Assembly: GCA_021809435.1 (NCBI GenBank)
Contig: JAKBAD010000001.1
Location: 620,001 to 684,000, forward strand
Direction of reading: 5' to 3'
Length of the DNA stretch: 64,000 nt
Source: Pseudomonadota bacterium
Lineage (GTDB): Bacteria; Pseudomonadota; Alphaproteobacteria; Acetobacterales; Acetobacteraceae
The notes under the pieces are model-generated. The model saw only the letters and a program-made list of their open reading frames with translations. It did not search any database and was not told the origin of the DNA. Positions within the stretch are counted from its first letter, which is position 1, and each line of letters begins with the position of its first letter. Made by a program: the position numbers and the translations under genes. Shown piece by piece: positions 46,507-54,640 of the stretch.

Positions 46507-49197
46507 TCAGGCGGATTTGGCCATGCCGCGCAGCACGTACTGCAGAATGCCGCCATGCTTGAAGTACTCGACCTCGTCGGCGGTATCGACACGGCAAAGC
46601 ACCGGCACCTCGGTCTTCGAGCCGTCAGCGCGGGTGATGACCAGCGTGAGGTCCATGCGCGGGCTCAGCTTGTCGAGACCGACGATGTCGATCACTTCGT
46701 CGCCGGTCAGGCCGAGCGATTTGCGCGTGGTGCCTTCCTTGAACAGCAGGGGCAACACGCCCATGCCGACCAGGTTGGAGCGGTGGATGCGCTCGAAGCT
46801 CTCGGCCACCACGGCCTGCACGCCCAGCAGCATGGTGCCCTTGGCCGCCCAGTCACGCGACGAGCCAGTGCCATATTCCTGCCCGGCGATGACCACCAGC
46901 GGCACGCCAGCCGCCTTGTACTTCACGGCCGCGTCGAAGATCGAAAGCTCCTCGCCGCCCGGATAGTACTTGGTGTTGCCACCCTCGGCGCCACCCAGCA
47001 TCTCGTTCTTGATGCGGATGTTGGCAAACGTGCCGCGCACCATCACGTCGTCATTGCCGCGGCGCGACCCGTAGGAGTTGAAGTCCTTCTGGAGGACCTG
47101 GTGCTCGGTCAGGTACACGCCGGCGGGCGAGGTCTTCTTGATGTTGCCGGCGGGGGAGATGTGGTCGGTGGTGATGCTGTCACCCAGCAGCGCCAGCACG
47201 CGGGCCCCCTTGATGTCGGCGGCGCCACGCGGCTCCATCGTCATGCCTTCGAAATAAGGCGGGTTCTTCACGTAGGTGGAGCCCGACGGCCAGGCGTAGG
47301 TGTCGGTGCCGCCGGTGACCTCGATGGCCTGCCACTGGGCCGGGCCCTTGAACACGTCGCTATAGCGCTCGACGAACATTTCGCGCGTCAGCGTGCTGTG
47401 CACGGTGTCCTGCACTTCCTTGGTGGTGGGCCAGATGTCCTTGAGGAACACGGGCTTGCCATCGGTCGAGGTGCCGATCTGGGCGGTGGTGATATCCTCG
47501 CGGATATTGCCGAACAGCGAGTAAGCGACCACCAGCGGCGGCGAGGCCAGGTAGTTGGCGCGCACATTGGCGTGCACGCGGCCCTCGAAGTTACGGTTGC
47601 CCGAGAGCACCGACGCCGCGACCAGCTTGTTGGTCTCGATGGCATCGACGATTTCATCGGGCAGCGGGCCCGAGTTGCCGATGCAGGTGGTGCAGCCATA
47701 GCCAGCCGTCTGGAAGCCCAGAGCGTCGAGATCGGCGGTGAGGCCCGACTTGTTGAGATAGTCGGTGACGACCTGCGAGCCAGGGGCCAGCGAGGTCTTG
47801 ACCCATGGCTTGGGCGTCAGGCCGAGCGCGCGGGCCTTGCGGGCCACGAGACCGGCGGCGACCAGCACATAAGGGTTGGAGGTGTTGGTGCAGGAGGTGA
47901 TGGCCGCGATCACGACATCACCATGGGTGATCTCGTAACCCTTGCCCGCGACCGGCGCCTTCACGCCAACGGCATCGGCGGCGACGCCCAGGCCCTTGGT
48001 CAGCTCGGTGTTGAAGGCGCTGGCGGCATCCTTGAGCAGCACGCGGTCTTGCGGGCGCTTCGGCCCGGCGAGCGAAGGCTGCACGGTCGAGAGGTCGAGT
48101 TCCAGCGTGTCGGTGAAGACGGGGTCTTCGCCGGTGGTGCGCCACAGGCCCTGGGCCTTGGCATAGGCCTCGACCAGCTTGATGCGGTGCTCATCGCGGC
48201 CCGAGAGGCGCAGATAGCCGAGCGTCGCGTCATCGACGGGGAAGAAGCCGCAGGTGGCGCCGTATTCGGGGGCCATATTGGCAATGGTGGCGCGGTCGGC
48301 GAGCGGCAGCTCATCCAGGCCTTCGCCGAAGAATTCGACGAACTTGCCGACCACTTTCTTGGCGCGCAGCATTTGCGTCACGGTCAGCACCAGATCGGTG
48401 GCGGTCACGCCCTCGGCTAGCTTGCCATGCAGCTTGAAGCCAATCACATCGGGGATGAGCATGGCGATGGGCTGGCCGAGCATGGCGGCCTCGGCCTCGA
48501 TGCCGCCCACGCCCCAGCCCAGCACGCCCAGGCCGTTGACCATGGTGGTGTGAGAGTCGGTGCCGTAGAGCGTGTCGGGGTAGACGAAGGTCTGGCCGTT
48601 ATTTTCCGACGTCCAGGCAACCTGGGCCAGATATTCCAGGTTCACCTGGTGGCAGATGCCGGTGTTGGGCGGCACGACGCGGAAATTATTGAACGCCTCC
48701 TGGCCCCAGCGCAGGAAGCGGTAACGCTCGCCATTGCGCTCGAATTCGAGGGCGAGGTTTTTGTCCAGCGCGTCAGCGGAGGCGGTGTAGTCCATCATGA
48801 CCGAGTGGTCGATGACGAGATCAACCGGGATCAGGGGGTTCACCTTGTCGGGCGAGCCGCCGAGCTTGATGACGCCGTCGCGCATGGCGGCGAGGTCGAC
48901 CACCGCCGGCACGCCGGTGAAATCCTGCATCAGGATGCGCGCGGGCTTGAAGGGCACTTCCTTGGCCGAGGAGGCTTTCTCCAGCCACTCGACGATCGCC
49001 TTGGCGTCATCGACCGTGTAGCTGGCGCCGTTCTCAAAGCGCAGCACGTTCTCGAGCAGGATTTTCAGGGTCTTGGGGAGCTTGGAAATATCACCCAGCT
49101 TGGCGGCCGCCTCGGCCACCGCATAATATTTATAGTCCTTCCCATCGACGGACAAGGTTTTCTGGGTTTGCAGAGTATCGACGCCGATCGCTGTCAT
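46507..49197 (-). CDS. acnA: Aconitate hydratase A
   Basis: 896 aa from ATG 49197; the track ORF is extended 85 codons upstream. It interconverts citrate and isocitrate in the TCA cycle with a [4Fe-4S] cluster. Cluster cysteines lie in ITSCTNTSNPYVLVAAG and YGCTTCIGNSGPLPDEI; substrate residues in GTDSHTTMVNGLGVLGWGVGG and the swivel domain VIAGQEYGTGSSRDWAAKG are present. Transcribed alone. Confidence 0.98.
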   Translation of the reverse strand: MTAIGVDTLQTQKTLSVDGKDYKYYAVAEAAAKLGDISKLPKTLKILLENVLRFENGASYTVDDAKAIVEWLEKASSAKEVPFKPARILMQDFTGVPAVVDLAAMRDGVIKLGGSPDKVNPLIPVDLVIDHSVMMDYTASADALDKNLALEFERNGERYRFLRWGQEAFNNFRVVPPNTGICHQVNLEYLAQVAWTSENNGQTFVYPDTLYGTDSHTTMVNGLGVLGWGVGGIEAEAAMLGQPIAMLIPDVIGFKLHGKLAEGVTATDLVLTVTQMLRAKKVVGKFVEFFGEGLDELPLADRATIANMAPEYGATCGFFPVDDATLGYLRLSGRDEHRIKLVEAYAKAQGLWRTTGEDPVFTDTLELDLSTVQPSLAGPKRPQDRVLLKDAASAFNTELTKGLGVAADAVGVKAPVAGKGYEITHGDVVIAAITSCTNTSNPYVLVAAGLVARKARALGLTPKPWVKTSLAPGSQVVTDYLNKSGLTADLDALGFQTAGYGCTTCIGNSGPLPDEIVDAIETNKLVAASVLSGNRNFEGRVHANVRANYLASPPLVVAYSLFGNIREDITTAQIGTSTDGKPVFLKDIWPTTKEVQDTVHSTLTREMFVERYSDVFKGPAQWQAIEVTGGTDTYAWPSGSTYVKNPPYFEGMTMEPRGAADIKGARVLALLGDSITTDHISPAGNIKKTSPAGVYLTEHQVLQKDFNSYGSRRGNDDVMVRGTFANIRIKNEMLGGAEGGNTKYYPGGEELSIFDAAVKYKAAGVPLVVIAGQEYGTGSSRDWAAKGTMLLGVQAVVAESFERIHRSNLVGMGVLPLLFKEGTTRKSLGLTGDEVIDIVGLDKLSPRMDLTLVITRADGSKTEVPVLCRVDTADEVEYFKHGGILQYVLRGMAKSA

Positions 49198-49569
49198 GGG
49201 CAAAACCTTTCTGCTGTTGCCGCTTGTGATTTGGTGCGGCTTAAACCATAGGCGCCGCGCGGCGTCCATTGCGCCGGCGAGGTTTTTGCACCTGCTCACG
49301 GCGCAGCAGCCAGCAAAATTCGGGGGTGCAGGGGTCAGGCGGGGTTTTGGCCGCCAAGCGCGCCAAAAACCTCTCGGGGCAAGGCAAAACCACCGCCAAG
49401 GTGCGCGTGGAAGTAACGATCTGTGTCCTGTTGTGGGACGATACGCCCCCATCCCGGCTCTGGCTGCGCCATGCGCATGGCTGGGTCACAGGGTGGGCGC
49501 CAAACCAGGGCCGAACCGGCTGTCGGCGGCCAATAGCGGCGCCAACAGCCAGGATACGCCAAACCCCCC
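49198..49569. other. Intergenic region upstream of acnA (no gene supported)
   Basis: About 370 bp between acnA and the CBS-BON gene. The small ORFs listed here (49196..49792, 49269..49787, 49335..49562) lack ribosome sites and coding pattern. It probably contains the acnA promoter; no clear hairpin or operator was recognised. Confidence 0.6.
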
Positions 49570-50274
49570 TCAGGTGCCGGCGGGAAAAGCCAAGCCCGAT
49601 CCCGGGTCGACGAACACCAGCCGGTCCTCGACCTCTTTCACGCCCGGCGCGTTCTCGGCCAGGCAGATCACGGCTTGCCGCTCTTCATCCGAGAAGATGG
49701 TGCCTTCGAGGGTCACGACCTTGTCCTTCACCTCGATGCGCAGCCCCGATTTCGGCGCCCATTTCGCCTTGGCCAGCTCTTCCTTGATGTAAGCGGCGAT
49801 CTCCTCATCGTTGACGCCGTTATGGGTCTCGATCAGCCGGCGAGCCAGCGGGCGCAGCAGATCGGAGCGGCTGACCACGCCGACCAGCTTGCCCTCCTCG
49901 ACCACCGGCAGGCGCTTGATGTGCTTGCGCGTCATCAGCCCGGCGACTTCGGCCAGATCGGTCTCGGGCGAGACGAAGATCGGGCTGTGGGTCATCACGC
50001 CGCTCACATGGCGGGCATGGGTGTGCACATAATCGGCCGCCACGGTGGAGGGCATGAGCATGGATTTAAGCCACCCGGCGGGCTTGCCATCGGTGCCGAT
50101 CTCGGCGCGGCGGAGCAAATCCCCCTCGGTTACCACGCCCACCAGCCCGCCATGTTCATCGATCACCGGCAGGCCGCTGACATGGTTGGCGAGCATGATG
50201 CGCGCGGCATCGGCCACGGTGGTTGCCGGCATCACCGAAATGGCGCTGCGGTTCATCACCTCTGAAACTTTCAT
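49570..50274 (-). CDS. CBS-pair and BON domain protein
   Basis: 234 aa. Two CBS motifs (VSEVMNRSAISVMPATTV..GLPVIDEHGGLVGVVTEGDLL and MTHSPIFVSPETDL..RLPVVEEGKLVGVVSRSDLL) form a Bateman module that usually binds an adenine nucleotide. A C-terminal BON domain (LRIEVKDKVVTLEGTIFSDEERQAV) follows from about 165. No signal peptide. The combination is common in proteobacteria but its role is not settled. GGAGGATA ribosome site. Confidence 0.93.
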   Translation of the reverse strand: MKVSEVMNRSAISVMPATTVADAARIMLANHVSGLPVIDEHGGLVGVVTEGDLLRRAEIGTDGKPAGWLKSMLMPSTVAADYVHTHARHVSGVMTHSPIFVSPETDLAEVAGLMTRKHIKRLPVVEEGKLVGVVSRSDLLRPLARRLIETHNGVNDEEIAAYIKEELAKAKWAPKSGLRIEVKDKVVTLEGTIFSDEERQAVICLAENAPGVKEVEDRLVFVDPGSGLAFPAGT

Positions 50275-50370
50275 ATTATCCTCCGGATAGGCTGGCTTGT
50301 TCTCTTTCCTCGCGCGATTCCGCCCGCGCCTCCATGACGCAGGTCAAAACGCCACCGGCAAACGCAGCGC

Positions 50371-51144
50371 TCAGACAGCGGCTTCGGCGATATCGGAGAG
50401 CGCTTGAGGGCGCAGCAGCACCACTTCGTGGATGTTGGGGATCTCGATCAGCCCCTCGCGCTTGAGATTCGAAAGCGAGCGCGACACGGTTTCGATGGTG
50501 AGGCCCAGATAATCCGCCAAATCAGTGCGCGAAAGCGGCAGGGTGAGCGAGGAATGCGGCTTGGGCAGCGCCCCCGAGGCGCAGACATCCTGGCGTTCGG
50601 CCCAGGAGAGCAGAAAACTGGCGATGCGCTCGATGGCGGTTTTGCGGCCCAGCAGCAGCATTTGCTGCTGGCTGATCACCAGCTCATGCATGGCGACATC
50701 GAGCAGTTTGCGCTCCAGAATCGGGTATTCGGCGAACATCGAGAGCATGGCGGCGCGCGAGAAGCGGCACAACCTCACGGGCTCCATCGTCTCGGCCGAA
50801 AACACGTTTTTCTCGGTGGCGGCGAGGCCCAGAAAATGCCCGGGGCCGGCGAAGCCGGTGATCTGGCGGCGGCCATCGGGCAGAGACTTGAACAGCCGTA
50901 CATTGCCCGAATTGACGTTATAAAAATAAGCGGCCGGCTCACCTTCCTCGATGAACACGGTGCCGGCGGGCAAGGTTTGGCGCTGGGCGGCACGAAAGAG
51001 GAAGCCAACCTCGTCATCCGACAGGGCGTCGCACAGGCCATGACGGCGCGCGCCGCAATCGTCACAGGCGGAGGCCGCGGTGCGATTGGCCAGGTTGATG
51101 GCCACCGGGCGGCGGAAATCCGTGATCTTGTTGAGCGACGTCAT
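50371..51144 (-). CDS. FNR/FixK-type oxygen-sensing transcription regulator
   Basis: 257 aa Crp/Fnr family. The N-terminus carries Cys27, Cys30 and Cys38 (ACDDCGARRHGLC) plus Cys126 (PVRLCRF), the four ligands expected for an oxygen-labile [4Fe-4S] cluster. The cNMP-like beta-barrel (48-130) is followed by a dimer helix and a C-terminal HTH (LSRTDLADYLGLTIETVSRSLSNLKREG) with the E-x2-S-R specificity of FNR. An FNR box lies 28 bp upstream, suggesting autoregulation. It probably controls microaerobic genes. Confidence 0.93.
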   Translation of the reverse strand: MTSLNKITDFRRPVAINLANRTAASACDDCGARRHGLCDALSDDEVGFLFRAAQRQTLPAGTVFIEEGEPAAYFYNVNSGNVRLFKSLPDGRRQITGFAGPGHFLGLAATEKNVFSAETMEPVRLCRFSRAAMLSMFAEYPILERKLLDVAMHELVISQQQMLLLGRKTAIERIASFLLSWAERQDVCASGALPKPHSSLTLPLSRTDLADYLGLTIETVSRSLSNLKREGLIEIPNIHEVVLLRPQALSDIAEAAV

Positions 51145-51171
51145 GGGCTGGGTTTAACAAAGCTTACGAGA

Positions 51172-51185
51172 TTGATCCAGATCAA
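51172..51185. promoter_or_regulatory. FNR box TTGAT-N4-ATCAA
   Basis: TTGATCCAGATCAA is a perfect match to the FNR/FixK consensus. It is centred about 34 bp upstream of the FNR-type gene start, a position that would allow autorepression. Confidence 0.85.
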
Positions 51186-52109
51186 TCATCTGGTTGACAC
51201 ACGGTTTCCTGCCAAGGGGCGGCGCGGGACACATAAAAATACCGCGAGCGCCGCCGCCCCCAATGCCGGCAGTGCCAGCACGCTGCCCTCGGGGCCGGTG
51301 AGCCCGCCCGTGAGCCAGCCCGGGCCGGAGGCGCTGAAATGCCACAGCGTGCCCGCGCAAAGCTGGCCGCTATCGGGCGTGCCGAAGAGAAAATTCTCAC
51401 CCCAGTCCCAGGCGGCATGGAAGCCGATGGCGCACCACAAGCCCCCCGTGCGCCAGAGCGCGAAGGCCAGCAGCAGCCCGGCGGTGAACAGCGTGACAAA
51501 CCCCACCGGGCTCTCGCCCCGGTTGAGCCCATGGGCCAGCGCGAACAGCAGCGAGGTGATGAGCGCCGCCGGCCAGAAACCCAGCCCGGCGCCCAGCGCG
51601 CGCTGCAAATAACCGCGGAAGCACAGCTCCTCGGCCAGGCCGGTGAGCAAGCAGGCAAAGCCCCAGAGCAGCGCGTAGCCAAGCGCCGTAAGGGGCGCCA
51701 GTCCGCCGGGCGTGAAGCGCCCCAGCCCCAGCGCGGCCAGCCCCAGCAGCAGCGCCGCCAGCGCGGCCAGCGCGCTCGCCCCGCCCAATCCGAGATGCCG
51801 CCCCGCCCGGCCGCCCGCCAAGCCAAACGCCCACGGCGAGACGCCTTCTAGCCAGGCCATGAGCCACGTCGCCCCCACCACGGGGATGAGCAGCAATAAT
51901 TCATTGACGATCACAAACCCTGGCCCGACATGGCCCGCGGCCAGGCTGGCGCGCAGCCAAGGGCCAGCCAGACGGGCCAGCACCAGCGCCGCGGCAAACA
52001 GCACCCCCAGCAGCACGGCGCCAAACAAGGCCGCCCGCCAGCCCGTGCGCACACCAGCCGCACCCCGCCAAAATGTGGGCGGCGCGGCTGGCCGGTTAAG
52101 CCAGTTCAC
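51186..52109 (-). CDS. CPBP-family intramembrane metalloprotease
   Basis: 307 aa from GTG 52109, which overlaps the MFS stop (GTGA); the track ORF is longer. Seven to eight hydrophobic helices. The family's EExxxR motif is TGLAEELCFRGYLQRAL, with SLLFALAHGLN and IGFHAAWDWGENF supplying the His and Asn/Asp residues. CPBP (CAAX/bacteriocin-processing) proteins are membrane proteases; the substrate is unknown. Confidence 0.9.
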   Translation of the reverse strand: MNWLNRPAAPPTFWRGAAGVRTGWRAALFGAVLLGVLFAAALVLARLAGPWLRASLAAGHVGPGFVIVNELLLLIPVVGATWLMAWLEGVSPWAFGLAGGRAGRHLGLGGASALAALAALLLGLAALGLGRFTPGGLAPLTALGYALLWGFACLLTGLAEELCFRGYLQRALGAGLGFWPAALITSLLFALAHGLNRGESPVGFVTLFTAGLLLAFALWRTGGLWCAIGFHAAWDWGENFLFGTPDSGQLCAGTLWHFSASGPGWLTGGLTGPEGSVLALPALGAAALAVFLCVPRRPLAGNRVSTR

Positions 52110-53326
52110 CCTTCGGTGAGGTGTGTCATGGAGACGTTCTTGGCCTCCGGCCCGAACAGCATGAACAGGATCAGCACCACCGACACCACACCCGCCACCA
52201 GCATGAGCGCGAAGCCGTAATCCCCGCCATACCGGGCGGCGATGGCCGCCTGCATGGGCGCGTTGACCGAGGCCACGAAATTGCCCAGCTGATAGACAAA
52301 GCCCGGGAAGGTGCCGCGAATTTCGGAGGGCGAGAGCTCGTTGAGATGCGCGGGCACCACGCCCCACGCGCCTTGCACCGCCACCTGCATGACAAACGCC
52401 GAAATGGCGATGGTGGTGAAATCTGTGCCGTGCGACCAGGGCCAGAGCACCACCAGCGAGAGCAGGCAGGCGGCGATGATGGCATAACGCCGGCCGATCT
52501 TCTGGCTCAGCAGCCCGAACAGAATGCCGCCCACGATGGCGCCGATATTGAAGATGATGCCGGTATTGGCGATCTGCTCATGGGTGAAGTGCAGCTGCTT
52601 GCCCAGAAACGCCTTCTGATAAATATCTTGCGTGCCGTGCGAGAAAAAATTGAACGCCGCCATCATCAGCACGCCGTAAATGGCGAGCTTGGCGTTCTTG
52701 GCCAGCACCTGACCGATGGAAATCTTCGGCCCCGCCTTCATCTTGGCGAAGGCTGGGCTCTCCTGCACCGAATGGTTGATGAAGAACACCAGAATGGCCG
52801 GGGCGGCGCCGACAAAGAACATGCCGCGCCAGCCCAGCGCCTTGTCGCCAAATTCAAACAGCAAGGTGGCGAGCAGGAAGCCGGACGGATACCCCGCCTG
52901 CAACAGCCCCGAAACCCAGCCGCGCCAGCGATCGGGAATGGTTTCCATGACCAGCGAGGAGCCGATGCCCCATTCGCCGCCCATGGCAATGCCAAACAGC
53001 GTGCGGATGACCAGGAAGGAGGTAAAGGACCAGGCGAAGCCGGTGGCGGCCTCGAACACCGAATAGAGCAGCACCACCAGCATCAAAACCGGTTTGCGGC
53101 CATAAATATCGGCGAGTCGGCCAAAAATGAAGGCGCCGATGGCGCGGGTCGCCAGGGTGAGCGTGATGGCGAAGGTGATCGAGGTGATCGAGACCCCGAA
53201 GGTCTTGGCGACTTCGTCGAAGGTCAGGATGAGGATGAAAAAATCAAACGCATCCAGAGCCCAGCCCAGATAAGCCGCGACAACGGCATTTCGGGCGCGC
53301 GAAAAATCTTCGGCGGCAATGGCCAT
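52106..53326 (-). CDS. MFS transporter of the sialate/carboxylate:H+ symporter type
   Basis: 406 aa from ATG 53326 (GGGGGAGA ribosome site). Twelve membrane helices; MFS signatures are GRLADIYGRKPVLML and RTLFGIAMGGEWGIGSSLVME, typical of the SHS/ShiA-like subgroup for small carboxylates such as lactate, pyruvate or shikimate. The C-terminus is MTHLTEG. Substrate not determined; it is translationally coupled with the CPBP protease. Confidence 0.88.
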   Translation of the reverse strand: MAIAAEDFSRARNAVVAAYLGWALDAFDFFILILTFDEVAKTFGVSITSITFAITLTLATRAIGAFIFGRLADIYGRKPVLMLVVLLYSVFEAATGFAWSFTSFLVIRTLFGIAMGGEWGIGSSLVMETIPDRWRGWVSGLLQAGYPSGFLLATLLFEFGDKALGWRGMFFVGAAPAILVFFINHSVQESPAFAKMKAGPKISIGQVLAKNAKLAIYGVLMMAAFNFFSHGTQDIYQKAFLGKQLHFTHEQIANTGIIFNIGAIVGGILFGLLSQKIGRRYAIIAACLLSLVVLWPWSHGTDFTTIAISAFVMQVAVQGAWGVVPAHLNELSPSEIRGTFPGFVYQLGNFVASVNAPMQAAIAARYGGDYGFALMLVAGVVSVVLILFMLFGPEAKNVSMTHLTEG

Positions 53327-53486
53327 ATGGTCTCCCCCTGTCCTGATGACCGCCCCACAACGCGGCGGACGCCCCGCCTTCATGAAACGCGGCCATGGTT
53401 TAAGCAAGCGCGCAAAGCACAACACCCGCGCCCTGTTTCATGTGCGGGCCCGGGAAGCGGATACAAGCGATATATATGGAGAAAAT

Positions 53487-53564
53487 TGGTCGGAGTGAGA
53501 GGATTCGAACCTCCGGCCCCTGCGTTCCGAACACAGTACTCTAACCAGGCTGAGCTACACTCCG
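53487..53564 (-). tRNA. tRNA-Pro (anticodon CGG)
   Basis: 78 nt with encoded CCA. Minus-strand acceptor CGGAGTG/CACTCCG, D-arm GCTC...GAGT, anticodon stem CTGTG/CGCAG with loop TTCGGAA (anticodon CGG), T-arm GGAGG TTCGAAT CCTCT. Confidence 0.96.
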
Positions 53565-53729
53565 ATGGGGGCAGCCTATAGCGAAGCGGATGAGTGAGCG
53601 CAAGCCGCGCGGCGTATTTTCGTGCCGCCCCCCGCCCCAAGCCCGGCGCTGTGATGAATTTGCCGCATCAATCCATGAAAAATCAATAAGTCCTGGCCAC
53701 GATCGGAAGTTGCGTGTTAGAATTCGCCC

Positions 53730-54545
53730 ATGTGCGTGAATTGTGACTGGACAAGGCGTTCCTTCCTGCGACTCGCGCTTGGCGCGACGGGGGCGGCGGC
53801 GCTCGCGCCCCGGCCGGCTTTTGCCACGGCGGCCGAAATTCCCCCGGCGCAGCGGCCGCTGGTGATGCTCGACCCCGGCCATGGCGGGCACGACCCTGGG
53901 GCCATCGCCCCCGATGGGATATTCGAGAAACATATCACCCTGGCGACCGGTTTTGTGCTGCGCCGGGCGCTGCTGGCCACCAGGCGGTATCGCGTGGCCA
54001 TGACCCGCACGCGCGACGTGTTCGTGCCGTTGCAGGACCGGGTGAATGATGCCGTGAACCAGAACGCCAACCTGTTCATCTCGCTGCATTGCGACCATCT
54101 GCCGATCGATAATCTGCGCGGGGCGAGCGTGTTCACCCTCTCCAACACCGCCTCCGACGCGCTGTCCGCCGATCTCGCGCATGACGAAAACAGCGCCGAC
54201 ACCACCGCCCCCGCCATTACCGGCGTCTCGCCGAAAGTGGCCGATATTCTGGCCAGCCTGGAAGCGCGCGCCACCAACCTCAATTCCGCCAGCCTCGCCC
54301 AGGACATCGCGCGCTCGTTTCGCGGCGTGGTGCCCCTGCTGCCCGACCCCGAGCGCTCAGCCAATTTCGCCGTGCTGCGCGATGCCTCAACCCCCTCCAC
54401 CCTGGTCGAGATGGGCTGCCTCACCAACAAGCTCGACGAAAAGCGCCTGCGCGACCCCAAACAGCGCGCGCTGATCGCCGGGCTGCTGGTTCAGGCCATC
54501 GATGCCTATTTCGCCCATTATGCCCAACAGCGCATGGCGGGTTAG
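53730..54545 (+). CDS. N-acetylmuramoyl-L-alanine amidase (AmiC-type), Tat-exported
   Basis: 271 aa. The signal TRRSFLRLALGATGAAALAPRPAFA is a clear twin-arginine signal. An Amidase_3 domain follows: VMLDPGHGGHDPGAI (first zinc ligand region), FEKHITL (Glu), LFISLHCDHLP (His) and LVEMGCLTN with the catalytic Glu. It cleaves the stem peptide from murein in the periplasm during cell separation. It lies upstream of PBP1A, a murein synthase. Confidence 0.95.
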   Translation: MCVNCDWTRRSFLRLALGATGAAALAPRPAFATAAEIPPAQRPLVMLDPGHGGHDPGAIAPDGIFEKHITLATGFVLRRALLATRRYRVAMTRTRDVFVPLQDRVNDAVNQNANLFISLHCDHLPIDNLRGASVFTLSNTASDALSADLAHDENSADTTAPAITGVSPKVADILASLEARATNLNSASLAQDIARSFRGVVPLLPDPERSANFAVLRDASTPSTLVEMGCLTNKLDEKRLRDPKQRALIAGLLVQAIDAYFAHYAQQRMAG

Positions 54546-54640
54546 AAAGCGGCCGCCAAACCCGATATTTACCACCGGTTTGCCAGGATTTTAGGCCCCA
54601 ACGCCTCGCCCGGGACCACACGTGATGCTAAGAGCCCCCC

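Noticed and set aside
46474-48420. 648-aa plus-strand ORF opposite aconitase
   Set aside because: Antisense shadow of acnA, composed mainly of His, Arg, Gly and Val; no ribosome site.
52121-53581. 486-aa plus-strand ORF opposite the MFS transporter and tRNA-Pro
   Set aside because: Runs through a tRNA gene and lacks any domain; the minus-strand transporter is clear.
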